Source: Kistimonas asteriae | GTDB lineage: Bacteria > Pseudomonadota > Gammaproteobacteria > Pseudomonadales > Endozoicomonadaceae | DNA: 64,000 nucleotides | NCBI RefSeq assembly: GCF_018263925.1 | Contig: NZ_JAEVHF010000008.1 | Coordinates: 1-64,000 of the forward strand | Direction of reading: 5' to 3' | Shown here: one piece after another, positions 19,151 to 28,416 of the stretch | Numbering within the stretch: the stretch's first letter is position 1 | Layout of the letters: each line of letters begins with the position of its first letter | Made by a program: the position numbers and the translations under genes | The notes under the pieces: generated by a model | Told to the model about the DNA's origin: nothing | The model's input: only the letters and a program-made list of their open reading frames with translations | Databases searched by the model: none

Positions 19151-20770
19151 ATGGCTCTCAAGCCTATCTCGAAATGCATTCTATGGGTGGCGTTATGGCT
19201 GTCTGTCAGCGCACAGGCAGCGATTGATGATCTACGGCTGGAATTGTTTGATCAGAGGGTGTTGAAAGGCTTTACGGTCATTGATGACCGTAACAATAGC
19301 GAGCTGGATATAGAGTCGCTGGACCATTCTCTTGTCAGGATTCATCAGTTTACCGATAGGCAGGGCAGTTATGCCCGTTACCAGCAGTATTACAAGGGTA
19401 TGTTGGTTTTGGGGCGCCATGTTGTTGCGCATTTCGGGACTGACAAGGATGAAGACCTGAGTAATGCTGAATTTTCTGGCAAGTTGGCCAGAGGTTTACG
19501 CCTTCCGATTGATGATGAGCTGAGAACGGATGGTTTTCGTGAAGAAATGCTCAGTTTTGCTAAGGAAGAGTTTACGGAGCGAACGGGAATTGCTGGCAAT
19601 ATCGTTGAGAGTGATACACAACCGGCAATATGGCTTGATCGTAATCGTACAGCACATTTTGTCTATCAGGTCAGTTTCCGTGTACGACCATCTAATGGAC
19701 CTGAGAAATGGCCCCATTATTTAATTGATGCCGCTGACTCCAGTATTTATCAATATTGGGATAACGTTAAATCCCTTTATCGGGATAAAGGGCCGGGTGG
19801 TAATGCTAAAACCGGTCGGTATGTATTTGGAGAAAGCGGATTACCTTCCTTGTCGGTAACGCAAAGCAATGATATTTGCCTGTTGGCCAATACACGCCTG
19901 GTCGTTATCTCTTTGAATAATCGCACTTACTGGGTGGATAATGATTTTTCCATGCCACTGAATTACGAGTGTGATAATAATCGAGGAGATACGTCCAACG
20001 GTGCGTTTTCACCCGCCAATGATGCCTATGTTTTTGGCAATATGGTTATTGCCATGTATGAACGTTGGTATAAACAGTCGGTTCTGGCTGGTGGTCAATC
20101 GTTGATGGTGGCAGCCCATGCGGGTGTTGATTATGAGAACGCTGTCTGGAATGGTCAGAATGTGCTGCTGGGGGACGGGGGGAAGCGCTTTTACCCGTTT
20201 GCATCGTTGGGGGTGTTGGCGCATGAAATCAGTCATGCCTTTACTCAGCAACACTCAGGGCTAACAGGGGCAGGTGAGGCCGGCGCACTGAGTGAGGCGT
20301 TTTCAGATATGGCTGCGATTACGGCTGAATATTACCTGAAAAGCCATGATGCAAAGGCTCATGAGCGTCTTTATGGCCAAAATCAGCTGACTTGGCAATT
20401 TGGCGAGCGTATCAGTAAAAGCAAGAATCCAATAAGATCGCTCAGTCAGCCTGAGCTCTATGGTGCAGCGGGTTGTTATTATCGCGTGGCTGGCTGTTAC
20501 CTGAGTTTTGATGATGTTGACAAAGGGGATGTTGACCATCTCGGCAGTGGTCTGTTCAGCAAAGCATTTTATGAAATGTCAAAGCGCCTCAATGGCGATG
20601 TACGTAAGGTCTTTGGTCTGATGTTACGGGCCAATATGCTTTACTGGACACCGGATTCAAGCTTTGCAGAAGCTGCTTGTGGTGTAAAGCTGGCAGCCAG
20701 TCAGGAAGGAGTCTTGGAAGCGACAGTCAATGAGGCCTTTGAAACGGTGGGTGTTACACCTGCCTGTTAG
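19151..20770 (+). CDS. Secreted M4 (thermolysin-family) zinc metalloprotease
   Basis: 539 residues. Signal peptide at 1-23 (ILWVALWLSVSAQA), then a propeptide of the FTP/PepSY type (about 25-200), then the catalytic domain. The zinc motif HEISH is at 358-362 with catalytic Glu359, and the third zinc ligand Glu382 lies in GALSEAFSD, exactly 20 residues after the second His, as in thermolysin. Close functional relatives are vibriolysin, pseudolysin (LasB) and Legionella ProA, exported by type II secretion and matured by self-cleavage. There is no C-terminal PPC domain. The gene is monocistronic, moderately AT-rich and ends at a perfect palindromic terminator. Confidence 0.93.
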   Translation: MALKPISKCILWVALWLSVSAQAAIDDLRLELFDQRVLKGFTVIDDRNNSELDIESLDHSLVRIHQFTDRQGSYARYQQYYKGMLVLGRHVVAHFGTDKDEDLSNAEFSGKLARGLRLPIDDELRTDGFREEMLSFAKEEFTERTGIAGNIVESDTQPAIWLDRNRTAHFVYQVSFRVRPSNGPEKWPHYLIDAADSSIYQYWDNVKSLYRDKGPGGNAKTGRYVFGESGLPSLSVTQSNDICLLANTRLVVISLNNRTYWVDNDFSMPLNYECDNNRGDTSNGAFSPANDAYVFGNMVIAMYERWYKQSVLAGGQSLMVAAHAGVDYENAVWNGQNVLLGDGGKRFYPFASLGVLAHEISHAFTQQHSGLTGAGEAGALSEAFSDMAAITAEYYLKSHDAKAHERLYGQNQLTWQFGERISKSKNPIRSLSQPELYGAAGCYYRVAGCYLSFDDVDKGDVDHLGSGLFSKAFYEMSKRLNGDVRKVFGLMLRANMLYWTPDSSFAEAACGVKLAASQEGVLEATVNEAFETVGVTPAC

Positions 20771-20794
20771 GCATAAGTGTGCGAAATAGAGAAT

Positions 20795-20822
20795 AAAAAG
20801 GGCAACTGCAGTTGCCCTTTTT
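20795..20822. terminator. Bidirectional terminator shared by the protease gene and fabB
   Basis: A 28-base perfect palindrome with arms AAAAAGGGCAACTG/CAGTTGCCCTTTTT lies between the protease stop (20770) and the fabB stop (20832), serving both directions. Confidence 0.93.
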
Positions 20823-20831
20823 GTTTATTGG

Positions 20832-22049
20832 TTAGCCAGCATACTTCTCAAATGCGAGGCAGGCATTGGTGCCGCCAAAGCCAAAGCTATTTGACAGAAT
20901 ACGGTTCAAGTCTCGGGATACGGACTCACCGGTGATGATAGGGACACCCGCAGCGCCTTCATCCAGCTCAGTGATATTGGCAGAGGCGCAGATGAAACCT
21001 TCTTTCATCATCAGGAGGCTGTAGATGGCTTCCTGTACGCCAGCAGCTCCCAGTGAATGACCGGATAAGGACTTGGTGGAGCTGATTTCCGGTATGGCAT
21101 CGCCAAACATGGTTTTGATCGCCTTAAGCTCGGTGATATCGCCGGCTTGTGTGCTGGTGCCATGAGTATTGATGTAGTCAATGGAACCGTTGACAGTGGA
21201 AAGCGCCTGCTTCATGCAGCGTATTGCGCCATCACCGGATGGCGCCACCATGTCATAACCGTCGGAAGTCGCACTGTAACCTACGATTTCAGCATAGATT
21301 TTGGCGCCGCGGGCCTTTGCGTGCTCCAGCTCTTCGAGAATAACCATACCGCCGCCACCGGCGATAACGAAACCATCCCGAGTAGCATCGTAGGGGCGGG
21401 AAGCGGTTTCGGGGGAATCGTTATATTTGCTGGAGAGGGCGCCCATGGCATCAAACATGGCGCTTTGTGACCAATGCTCTTCTTCACCACCACCGGCAAA
21501 GACGATGTTTTGTTTACCCATCTGGATTTGTTCCAGGGCATTGCCGATGCAATGGGCACTTGTTGCACAAGCCGATGTGATGGAGTAATTAATACCCTTG
21601 ATTTTGAACGGGGTTGCCAGGCAGGCGGAAACGGTACTGCCCATGGTCCGCGGTACGCGATAGGGGCCAACGCGCTTGATACCCCGGCTGCGCAGGATGT
21701 CAGTGCTTTCGATGATATTGTTGGAAGACGCACCCCCTGAGCCTGCAATCAGCCCTGTCATTTCATTGGATACATCACTCTCTTCCAGGCCGGCGTCTTC
21801 AATGGCTTGTTGCATGGCAATGTAGGCATAGGCAGCAGCGTTGCCCATGAAGCGAAGGTACTTCCGGTCAATTTGGGATTCCAGGTCGATCTCGACGGAG
21901 CCGGAGACGTGGCTGCGGAAGCCCATTTCGCGATAGCTTTCATTCAGGCGAATGCCAGAGCGACCGTGCCTGAGTGATTCGGTCACGGCATCAGCAGAGT
22001 TGCCGAGGCAGGAAGTGATGCCAAGGCCAGTAATAACGACTCGTCTCAT
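20832..22049 (-). CDS. fabB: 3-oxoacyl-ACP synthase I (FabB)
   Basis: 405 residues, the KAS I length. The Cys-His-His triad is visible: Cys161 in [12 protein letters not shown], a His in [12 protein letters not shown] and a His in [15 protein letters not shown] elongates the cis-unsaturated intermediate produced by FabA and is needed for unsaturated fatty acids. It follows fabA by 18 bases in the same operon, as in Pseudomonas fabAB. Confidence 0.97.
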   Translation of the reverse strand: MRRVVITGLGITSCLGNSADAVTESLRHGRSGIRLNESYREMGFRSHVSGSVEIDLESQIDRKYLRFMGNAAAYAYIAMQQAIEDAGLEESDVSNEMTGLIAGSGGASSNNIIESTDILRSRGIKRVGPYRVPRTMGSTVSACLATPFKIKGINYSITSACATSAHCIGNALEQIQMGKQNIVFAGGGEEEHWSQSAMFDAMGALSSKYNDSPETASRPYDATRDGFVIAGGGGMVILEELEHAKARGAKIYAEIVGYSATSDGYDMVAPSGDGAIRCMKQALSTVNGSIDYINTHGTSTQAGDITELKAIKTMFGDAIPEISSTKSLSGHSLGAAGVQEAIYSLLMMKEGFICASANITELDEGAAGVPIITGESVSRDLNRILSNSFGFGGTNACLAFEKYAG

Positions 22050-22067
22050 GAATTAACCCGGGTTATG

Positions 22068-22583
22068 TCAAAAATTATCGGTTGAGGTAAACAGGCCGAC
22101 GCGCAGGTCTTTGGCAACGTAGATCTCCTTGCCATCGACGCTGACGGTGCCGTCGGCGATACCCATGATCAGTTTGCGGGTGATGACCCGCTTCAGATGT
22201 ATGTTATAGGTCACAGTCTTGTGGCGTGGCAGTATCTGGCCTGAGAATTTGACTTCACCACATCCCAGGGCGCGACCTCTGCCAGGGTTGCCAAGCCAGC
22301 CGAGATAGAAACCCACCAGCTGCCACATAGCGTCAAGCCCAAGGCAGCCAGGCATGACGGGGTCGCCCGGGAAATGGCATTCAAAGAACCAAAGATCGGG
22401 CGTGATGTCTAGCTCGGCAATGATTTCTCCCTTGCCGTATTCGCCACCTTCCTCACTGATGCGAGTAATGCGATCCATCATCAGCATATTGGGTGCGGGA
22501 AGCTGTGCGTTTCCTGGGCCGAAGAGCTCTCCCTGGGAACAGGCTAGTAATTCATCACGGCTAAAGCTGTCTTTTTTCATCAT
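22068..22583 (-). CDS. fabA: 3-hydroxydecanoyl-ACP dehydratase/isomerase (FabA)
   Basis: 171 residues from the ATG at 22583, which aligns best with Pseudomonas FabA (FTREDLL.. versus FSRDELL here). An in-frame TTG at 22601 with a GGGGA site would add six residues. Signatures include [20 protein letters not shown] and the active-site helix [20 protein letters not shown] with catalytic His and Asp. FabA both dehydrates 3-hydroxydecanoyl-ACP and isomerises trans-2 to cis-3 decenoyl-ACP, starting the unsaturated branch that FabB extends. Confidence 0.96.
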   Translation of the reverse strand: MMKKDSFSRDELLACSQGELFGPGNAQLPAPNMLMMDRITRISEEGGEYGKGEIIAELDITPDLWFFECHFPGDPVMPGCLGLDAMWQLVGFYLGWLGNPGRGRALGCGEVKFSGQILPRHKTVTYNIHLKRVITRKLIMGIADGTVSVDGKEIYVAKDLRVGLFTSTDNF

Positions 22584-22601
22584 GGAGGTCCGGTCGGCCA
22601 A

Positions 22602-23639
22602 ATCATTCCCCTGTCCGGCGTTTACCGCCGGATTCAGCAGTAGGCAGGCACAGCAGAGGGTTACTGATAATGTGCGCCTCGCACAGGGAATGGTTAATGC
22701 TAACAGGTGACTGAGCTTCCCTGGCGCGCTGAGTATTGCGTCACCGTGGCACTATAACACCGGAATGTCGTAGCATTAACGACAATCGTGGATTTGTAAC
22801 AAAAAACAAAACGACTGTACACAGAACGTAACGCTTATGTGGGATTATTCTGCTACCAAATTAATGTGTTATCGCTTTTTGCCACCATAACCGGTCACTT
22901 ATTCTATCGAGTGATACCGGGTGGTTAGATGGTGACATCCGTAAATGCTAAGGCCAGACTTTTCACCGCGCAACAGTCTCAGATGGGTGTGCTGTAGGCG
23001 TAAAAAAATGGGATTGCTTTAGTGCTGATTCTTACCTTAACAGTCATTTAAGAGTAAATGGAAAGAATGCACTGTTGAAATTGTTTTTATGTGATTTTTT
23101 ATATGGCTTTATTATATAGGTAGATTGATTATTTGTTCTTGTATGACGCCATTTGTATTAAGTTGGAAGTTGTATTTTGTGTAAAAGGGAAATCTCATTA
23201 TTTTTGGTGTATTCAGCTTGATGTTTGGTTGGGCTTTAGATAAAACTCGTTTGGTGCGTTTCATAAAATGGTTGAGTGAAAAATGAAAAGATGGCGCTTC
23301 TATCTAAAGCGGAGTACGAAACAGAAAGTATTTCATGAAACATTCCGAACATGTTTTTTGTGGCCTTGTGCTTTCTAGAGGCCAATGCCTGTCTTTGTTG
23401 ATTTGATTGTTTATGGTTGTTGATGTGTAGGGTAATTTAAGGGTTCTAAGTTGATTTAAATATGAAGAATCTGTTGATTCGCCATCTTGTTGGAGGGATG
23501 TATTGTACTAGCAAGCTGTTAGGCAAAGTGCTTCCGCTGAAGGTTAAATTTTGTTCATAAAAAAACAGGGGTTATAGCTCGCGCTTTGCTACTGCAATCA
23601 AGTATCATGAGCTATTGAACAAAATAGCTGTAACAGTGC
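22602..23639. other. Geneless AT-rich interval of about 1 kb between fabA and gpsA
   Basis: No credible reading frame on either strand. The left 180 bases should carry the fabAB promoter; they contain the inverted repeat TGTCGT/ACGACA (22766-22784). The remainder is AT-rich and holds several inverted repeats: AACAGT/ACTGTT (23039-23044, 23071-23076), GCTTTAGATA/TATCTAAAGC (23233-23242, 23301-23310) with a nested ACTC/GAGT, and TGGCCT/AGGCCA (23361-23384). It could be a decayed gene, a non-coding RNA locus or both. It is the longest non-coding stretch in the window. Confidence 0.5.
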
Positions 23640-24677
23640 ATGACAGAACAGAATAGACCAACTAAAAAGCGTCGGATTACCGTGGTGGGTGGTGGTAGCT
23701 TTGGGACTGCCCTGGCAGATATCAGTGCGACGAAGGGTAACCATGTCCGTCAGTGGATGCGTTCTACTGAGCAGGCAGAGGCCATGAACACAACTCACGT
23801 CAATGAGCGTTATCTGCCTGGATTTACGATTAACCAGAATGTGGTTGCCACCTCAGATCTTGCCTTTGCCCTGGACGACAGTGAACTGGTTTTTGTTGCC
23901 ATACCGAGCAAAGCGTTTCGCGAGGTTGTGCGTAACATGCAGGGTTTGGTGGATAGTAAATTACTGGTCTCGACCACCAAGGGGGTTGAAGCTGAAACCT
24001 TCGACCTGATGAGCGAAATTCTGCATGAAGAGTTACCTGGTGCGCGCATCGGTGTGTTGAGCGGTCCGAATCTGGCTAAGGAAATCATGGCGAAGTGTAT
24101 TACGGCCACTGTGATTGCCTGTGAAGATGAGGAGCTTTGTCAAACTGTCCAGGAAGTCCTCCATTGCGACTATTTCCGGGTTTACGCTAACCATGACCGT
24201 TATGGCGTGGAATTGGGTGGCGCTCTGAAGAACATCTATGCGATCGTGTCCGGGCTTGCAGAAGCCTTGGGGATGGGAGAGAACACCAAGAGTTTGTTGA
24301 TTACCCGCGCGCTGGCTGAAATGGGACGATTTGCAGTGACGATGGGGGCCAATCCCCTGACGTTTCTTGGGTTGGCCGGTGTGGGCGACCTGATTGTGAC
24401 CTGTACGTCCAACCTGAGTCGCAATTTCCGGGTAGGGTATGCCTTGGGTGAAGGCAAGTCTCTGGAAGCCGCAGAAAAGGCGTTGGGGCAGGTGGCGGAA
24501 GGCATCAACACCTTAAAGCTGGTAAAAGAAAAGGCTGATGAAATGGGTGTTTACATGCCCATTGCGACAGGTCTTTATGAAATTATCTTTAACGGTCATG
24601 ATATTGCCGATATTGCCCGCACCATGATGCTGCGTGAGCAAAAGACGGATGTCGAGTTTATCCTGCAGCAATCTTGA
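23640..24677 (+). CDS. gpsA: Glycerol-3-phosphate dehydrogenase [NAD(P)+]
   Basis: 345 residues. The N-terminal Rossmann motif GGGSFGTA lies at 17-24; [10 protein letters not shown] and the catalytic lysine segment [17 protein letters not shown] are family signatures. It reduces dihydroxyacetone phosphate to sn-glycerol-3-phosphate for phospholipid synthesis in the cytoplasm. The ATG has only a weak ribosome site. First gene of the gpsA-DUF4389-sixA run, an arrangement known from Pseudomonas relatives. Confidence 0.97.
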   Translation: MTEQNRPTKKRRITVVGGGSFGTALADISATKGNHVRQWMRSTEQAEAMNTTHVNERYLPGFTINQNVVATSDLAFALDDSELVFVAIPSKAFREVVRNMQGLVDSKLLVSTTKGVEAETFDLMSEILHEELPGARIGVLSGPNLAKEIMAKCITATVIACEDEELCQTVQEVLHCDYFRVYANHDRYGVELGGALKNIYAIVSGLAEALGMGENTKSLLITRALAEMGRFAVTMGANPLTFLGLAGVGDLIVTCTSNLSRNFRVGYALGEGKSLEAAEKALGQVAEGINTLKLVKEKADEMGVYMPIATGLYEIIFNGHDIADIARTMMLREQKTDVEFILQQS

Positions 24678-24733
24678 GATTGTCTGTCGGAAGCGTCATA
24701 TTGAGTGCAAACAGAGAAAAGGCTGGTGATACT

Positions 24734-25045
24734 ATGGATGAAAAACTGAAGAAAAATCTGATGTCCGAGTCGCTCTGGCTGCGGATACTCTATATGGTTA
24801 TTTTTTACCTGGTCAGTCAGGTGGCTATCATGTTGGTGGCTGTTCTTGCGGTTGCTCAGGCGTTGTTTAGCCTGGTCACGGGCAAGCCGAACCTGAACTT
24901 ACAGGAGTTCAGTATTGGTTTAAATCGTTTTCTCTATCAAATTCTCTGCTTTTTGACGTTTAATAGTGATAAGAAACCTTATCCATTCACTGATTGGCCG
25001 AAAGTGGAGCATGCAGAGGCGGTAGAGCAGTACCGGAACGAATGA
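24734..25045 (+). CDS. DUF4389 family membrane protein
   Basis: 103 residues from ATG 24734, preceded by AAAGG; the longer frame back to 24674 overlaps gpsA and is unlikely. One broad hydrophobic region (about 17-50, WLRILYMVIFYLVSQVAIML and beyond) forms one or two inner-membrane helices. The C-terminal segment FSIGLNRFLYQILCFLTFNS with DKKPYPFTDWP is the family's hallmark. Function unknown; position between gpsA and sixA is conserved in relatives. It ends 4 bases before sixA. Confidence 0.85.
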   Translation: MDEKLKKNLMSESLWLRILYMVIFYLVSQVAIMLVAVLAVAQALFSLVTGKPNLNLQEFSIGLNRFLYQILCFLTFNSDKKPYPFTDWPKVEHAEAVEQYRNE

Positions 25046-25049
25046 TGTT

Positions 25050-25502
25050 ATGAAGTTGTATATCATGCGTCATGGGGAAGCGGTTCCTTTCGCGGATGTT
25101 GATCGGAACCGTTCTCTCTCAGAGCATGGCCGTTGGCAGGTCACTGAAGTTGCCAGACAGATGTCAGGGCTGCCATTGACCGGCATTCTCGCAAGCCCCT
25201 ATCTGCGAGCTCAGCAGACAGCTGAACGGATGCAAGCCGGTATGGCAGCTATGGATATACCGATAACCCGCTGTGATCAATTGACGCCGGATGCGCCTGT
25301 TCGATCAGTGCTGGGGGCTATACCCGATAGTGGCTGCTGGCTGTTGGTATCACATATGCCGCTTGTCAGCCGCCTCACAGGCCTCCTGATGCAGGATGCC
25401 CCAGACCGGGGCGTCATCTTCTCAACGGCTATGGTGGTTGGTCTTGATATGCCCGTCGTAGCTCCAGGGCTGGCTACTCAATCGATAAGCTATCTTCCCT
25501 GA
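25050..25502 (+). CDS. sixA: Phosphohistidine phosphatase SixA
   Basis: 150 residues of the histidine phosphatase superfamily. The catalytic RHG is at 7-9 (MKLYIMRHGEAV), and the second catalytic His is in LVSHMPLVSRL. ILASPYLRAQQTAE is the standard middle motif. E. coli SixA removes phosphate from the HPt domain of ArcB and from the nitrogen phosphotransfer system. Translationally close to the DUF4389 gene. Confidence 0.93.
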   Translation: MKLYIMRHGEAVPFADVDRNRSLSEHGRWQVTEVARQMSGLPLTGILASPYLRAQQTAERMQAGMAAMDIPITRCDQLTPDAPVRSVLGAIPDSGCWLLVSHMPLVSRLTGLLMQDAPDRGVIFSTAMVVGLDMPVVAPGLATQSISYLP

Positions 25503-25766
25503 AACGTTACTGCAGACTCGTCTAGATTGCGGGGGCAGCTGCCTCTTCCTCAATTATTGAATGGTCTGCGGAACCATCATTTATCTTTGCTGTCTGACAG
25601 GGAGGCAAGGGCAGGGATTGCTCACTATACTCTCGCGTCTTGCCCCTTGAAGGAAACTGTTGCGAACGAGCACATGTTGGGATTTAGCTGTTATTCCCCG
25701 AGTCATCGTCGTGGCAGTTTTTTTTATCGCTTGTAAATGTCCCTGAATAAGCCGTAGGGGGGGATT

Positions 25767-27008
25767 ATGTCAAACCGAGTTGCATCCTATTGCCCTATGC
25801 GGGCTCATTTGATCGCATTTGTGGCGGCATTATTTTGTGGGTATCAGGTGTATATGCAGGCGGCTCCGGGGAGTATGGTCAATGAATTAATGTCTGGTTT
25901 AAGCATAGATCTTGCCGGTGTTGGCTTTCTGGCTAGTTGCTTGAGTTATTCCTACTTATTATTTCAAATGCCGGCTGGGCAGCTCCTAGATCGTTTTGGG
26001 TGCAAGCAATTGTTACCTATGGCGATCTTGTCGGTCGCCACTGGATCCTTGTTGATGGCGTTTGCTGATACGCTCTGGCAAGCGGCTCTGGGTAGGGTGT
26101 TGATGGGGGCCGGGAGTGCTTTTGCTATTGTCGGTTCTTTTTTGCTGGCGTCAGAGTGGTATGCGGCCTGCTGGTTTCCATTGCTGGTCGGATTGTTCGA
26201 AATGGCTGGTATGGCCGGAGGAATGGGGGCAACGACTATTTTGCCCGCCATGGTTGATGTCTTTGGTTGGCGCACAGGAATGATGATCAATGCTGTAGCT
26301 GGGCTGGTGTTGGCTATTACTGTCTTTTTTGTCGTTTGCAGTGGAAAGCGTCTTACCGCTCCTGAAGATGCCGGCGAAATAAGCAATGATGCGCAGTATC
26401 CCGTTTTTCGGACCCTTCTTTTAAATTCGCTTTACGGGTTATGTATGTTTGGCATGGTGAATGTTTTTGCCATGTTATGGGGGCTGCCCTTTCTTGAAAC
26501 GCTCTATCCTGAAAATCAATCTGAAGCAGGAATGGGGCTGGCCTGCATGTATTTGTTTATTGCGTTAGGTACCGTTTGTTCCGGATGGTTGGCAGGTGTT
26601 TTAAAAAAATGTCGTATTTTGATGATGGTAGGCGCATTTTCCGGATTAAATTGTTTAATGGTCATTCTTTATGTGCCTATGCCTCTATTCTTGATGATAA
26701 TGATGTTATCGCTGTTTGGATTTGCTTCGGGTTTTTATAGTCTCGCATTTCTTCAGTCAAGACAGATCGCTCCGAGTCGAAAATTAGGGCAGGTGTTGGC
26801 CGTTATTAACGGAAGTATGTTGATTGCGGGTATTTTTTTTCAACCGTTGATTGGATGGTTGCTTGATCAGCAGTTAGCGTCAGGCCATAGGCTTAGCGTT
26901 GCTTATTTCCAGATTGCTTTAAGTCCTCTGATATTGTTGTTACTTCTTGCATTGCTAGTGGCGGGTTTTTCAAAGGATCCCTTACCTGTGAGGAAGCATG
27001 GTACATGA
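25767..27008 (+). CDS. Major facilitator superfamily transporter (first of tandem pair)
   Basis: 413 residues with twelve predicted helices. The N-terminal half has the MFS pattern GVGFLASCLSYSYLLFQMPA followed by GQLLDRFGCKQLLPMA, which is motif A (G-x-L-x-D-R-x-G). The overall look (short loops, Y/F-rich helix 1 ending in QAAPGSMVNEL) resembles the Legionella/Coxiella MFS carriers, some of which import amino acids (Pht group); the substrate is not predictable. Ribosome site GGGGGG just before ATG 25767. It overlaps the next gene by 4 bases (ATGA), so the pair is cotranscribed and coupled. More AT-rich than the flanking housekeeping genes. Confidence 0.88.
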   Translation: MSNRVASYCPMRAHLIAFVAALFCGYQVYMQAAPGSMVNELMSGLSIDLAGVGFLASCLSYSYLLFQMPAGQLLDRFGCKQLLPMAILSVATGSLLMAFADTLWQAALGRVLMGAGSAFAIVGSFLLASEWYAACWFPLLVGLFEMAGMAGGMGATTILPAMVDVFGWRTGMMINAVAGLVLAITVFFVVCSGKRLTAPEDAGEISNDAQYPVFRTLLLNSLYGLCMFGMVNVFAMLWGLPFLETLYPENQSEAGMGLACMYLFIALGTVCSGWLAGVLKKCRILMMVGAFSGLNCLMVILYVPMPLFLMIMMLSLFGFASGFYSLAFLQSRQIAPSRKLGQVLAVINGSMLIAGIFFQPLIGWLLDQQLASGHRLSVAYFQIALSPLILLLLLALLVAGFSKDPLPVRKHGT

Positions 27009-28252
27009 AGCGAGCGACAGGGAAGTCGTATGACTATTCAGGCGTGAAGTCTCTGCTTGCATACGGTGTATGCGCGATGTTTGTTGCATTGCAGTTTTTG
27101 CTGCAGGGATCTGTCAGTTTGATGGTTCCCGAATTGCAGCATGCCTTCGGTGTGGATATGGCGGGTATCGGCTTGTTGTCCTCCTGCTTTTTTTACCCAT
27201 ACGTTTTTATGCAGATTCCGATGGGACGGTTTGTGAGTCGTTATGGAGTCAGGCGGGTTATGTTTTATTCGGCCAGCCTTTTAGCTATTGGGTGTGTCCT
27301 TTTCCAAACTGCGACAACATTCTCTCAGGCGTTGGTCGGAAGGATGTTGATGGGGGTTGCCAGTGCATCTGGAATAGTTTCAACACTGGAGGTGATTTCC
27401 TTACTGTTTGCTGTGCGTTGGTTTGGTTTGCTGGCCGGTGTTATGGATGTTGTCAGTATGGTTGGCGCCGCTGCAGGTGAGTGGTTTATTCCCTGGGAAA
27501 TGGCCAATGCAGGATGGGAGGGCGTTTTACTTTTGTCTGCAATAGCGGCGCTTTGTATTTCTGTTCTTGCCTGCCTGCTATTACCTTGTCGCTCTGGGAG
27601 AAAGGCTGCAAGCGACAATGATGGTCACGGACATTTGCTTATTTTTAGCGTGTTGAGGGACGAGCGTATCTGGAAAGTATCGATTGCTGGTGGGTTGGTG
27701 TTTGCACTGGTAAACAGCTTTGCAGCGATGTGGGCTATCCCCTATTTTGCTTTAGTATTTGGTGGCTCTGTTTCTGTCGCTGATGTGGTCAGTCTGGTAT
27801 TTGTAGGCGTAGCGATTGGTGCGCCAATCATTGGGTATTTTAGTGGCTGCCGACATCAGGCAAGACGTTTGATGATTGTTTGCAGTATTGCTTGCAGCTT
27901 GCTGTTCGGGTTCGTTTTGTATTATCCGGTTTCTGAGGCATTAGTCAGTTTCTGTCTACTGTTGATGGGGATAGCTTGTGGCGCTTATGTTATTCCTTTT
28001 GTGCAGGTAAAGAAGTGGAGTGAGTCATCTGTTCTTTCCCCTGCATTGGGGATGGTTAACATGATTGAGGTCATTGTAGGCACGGTCATATTTCAGCCGC
28101 TTATTGGTGTGCTTTTGAACTCTTCAGGTGTTGAAGCTACGCTTGTTTCCTATCGATTTGCATTCAATGTTTTGTTGATTGGTCTTGTTTGTGGTGTGAT
28201 AAGTGCCTTTTATGGGGAGGCAGGTAACGATTTAATTGATGGTTGTGAGTAG
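27005..28252 (+). CDS. Major facilitator superfamily transporter (second of tandem pair)
   Basis: 415 residues, twelve helices, clearly a paralogue of the preceding carrier: GIGLLSSCFFYPYVFMQIPM parallels GVGFLASCLSYSYLLFQMPA at the same position, and GRFVSRYGVRRVMF is its motif A. The pair probably arose by tandem duplication and has diverged widely. Two coupled MFS proteins may form separate carriers for related solutes or, less likely, a heteromer. No enzyme gene is adjacent to suggest the substrate. Confidence 0.88.
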   Translation: MKRATGKSYDYSGVKSLLAYGVCAMFVALQFLLQGSVSLMVPELQHAFGVDMAGIGLLSSCFFYPYVFMQIPMGRFVSRYGVRRVMFYSASLLAIGCVLFQTATTFSQALVGRMLMGVASASGIVSTLEVISLLFAVRWFGLLAGVMDVVSMVGAAAGEWFIPWEMANAGWEGVLLLSAIAALCISVLACLLLPCRSGRKAASDNDGHGHLLIFSVLRDERIWKVSIAGGLVFALVNSFAAMWAIPYFALVFGGSVSVADVVSLVFVGVAIGAPIIGYFSGCRHQARRLMIVCSIACSLLFGFVLYYPVSEALVSFCLLLMGIACGAYVIPFVQVKKWSESSVLSPALGMVNMIEVIVGTVIFQPLIGVLLNSSGVEATLVSYRFAFNVLLIGLVCGVISAFYGEAGNDLIDGCE

Positions 28253-28416
28253 TGAAAAGGGAAGGGAAAGATTGTTTTTAATTTCGAATATTTATATGGG
28301 GGTTCGGATTATGTTTCATTTCTATTAAGTATCTAAGTTATTTATTCTAAATAATATGTCTAATTCTATCGGTTTTCCATAAACGCTAATATTAATAAAA
28401 AAGATGGGATATCGAT

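Noticed and set aside
25527..25736. 69-residue frame between sixA and the MFS genes
   Set aside because: No ribosome site, composition unlike a protein, and no recognisable motif; treated as non-coding.
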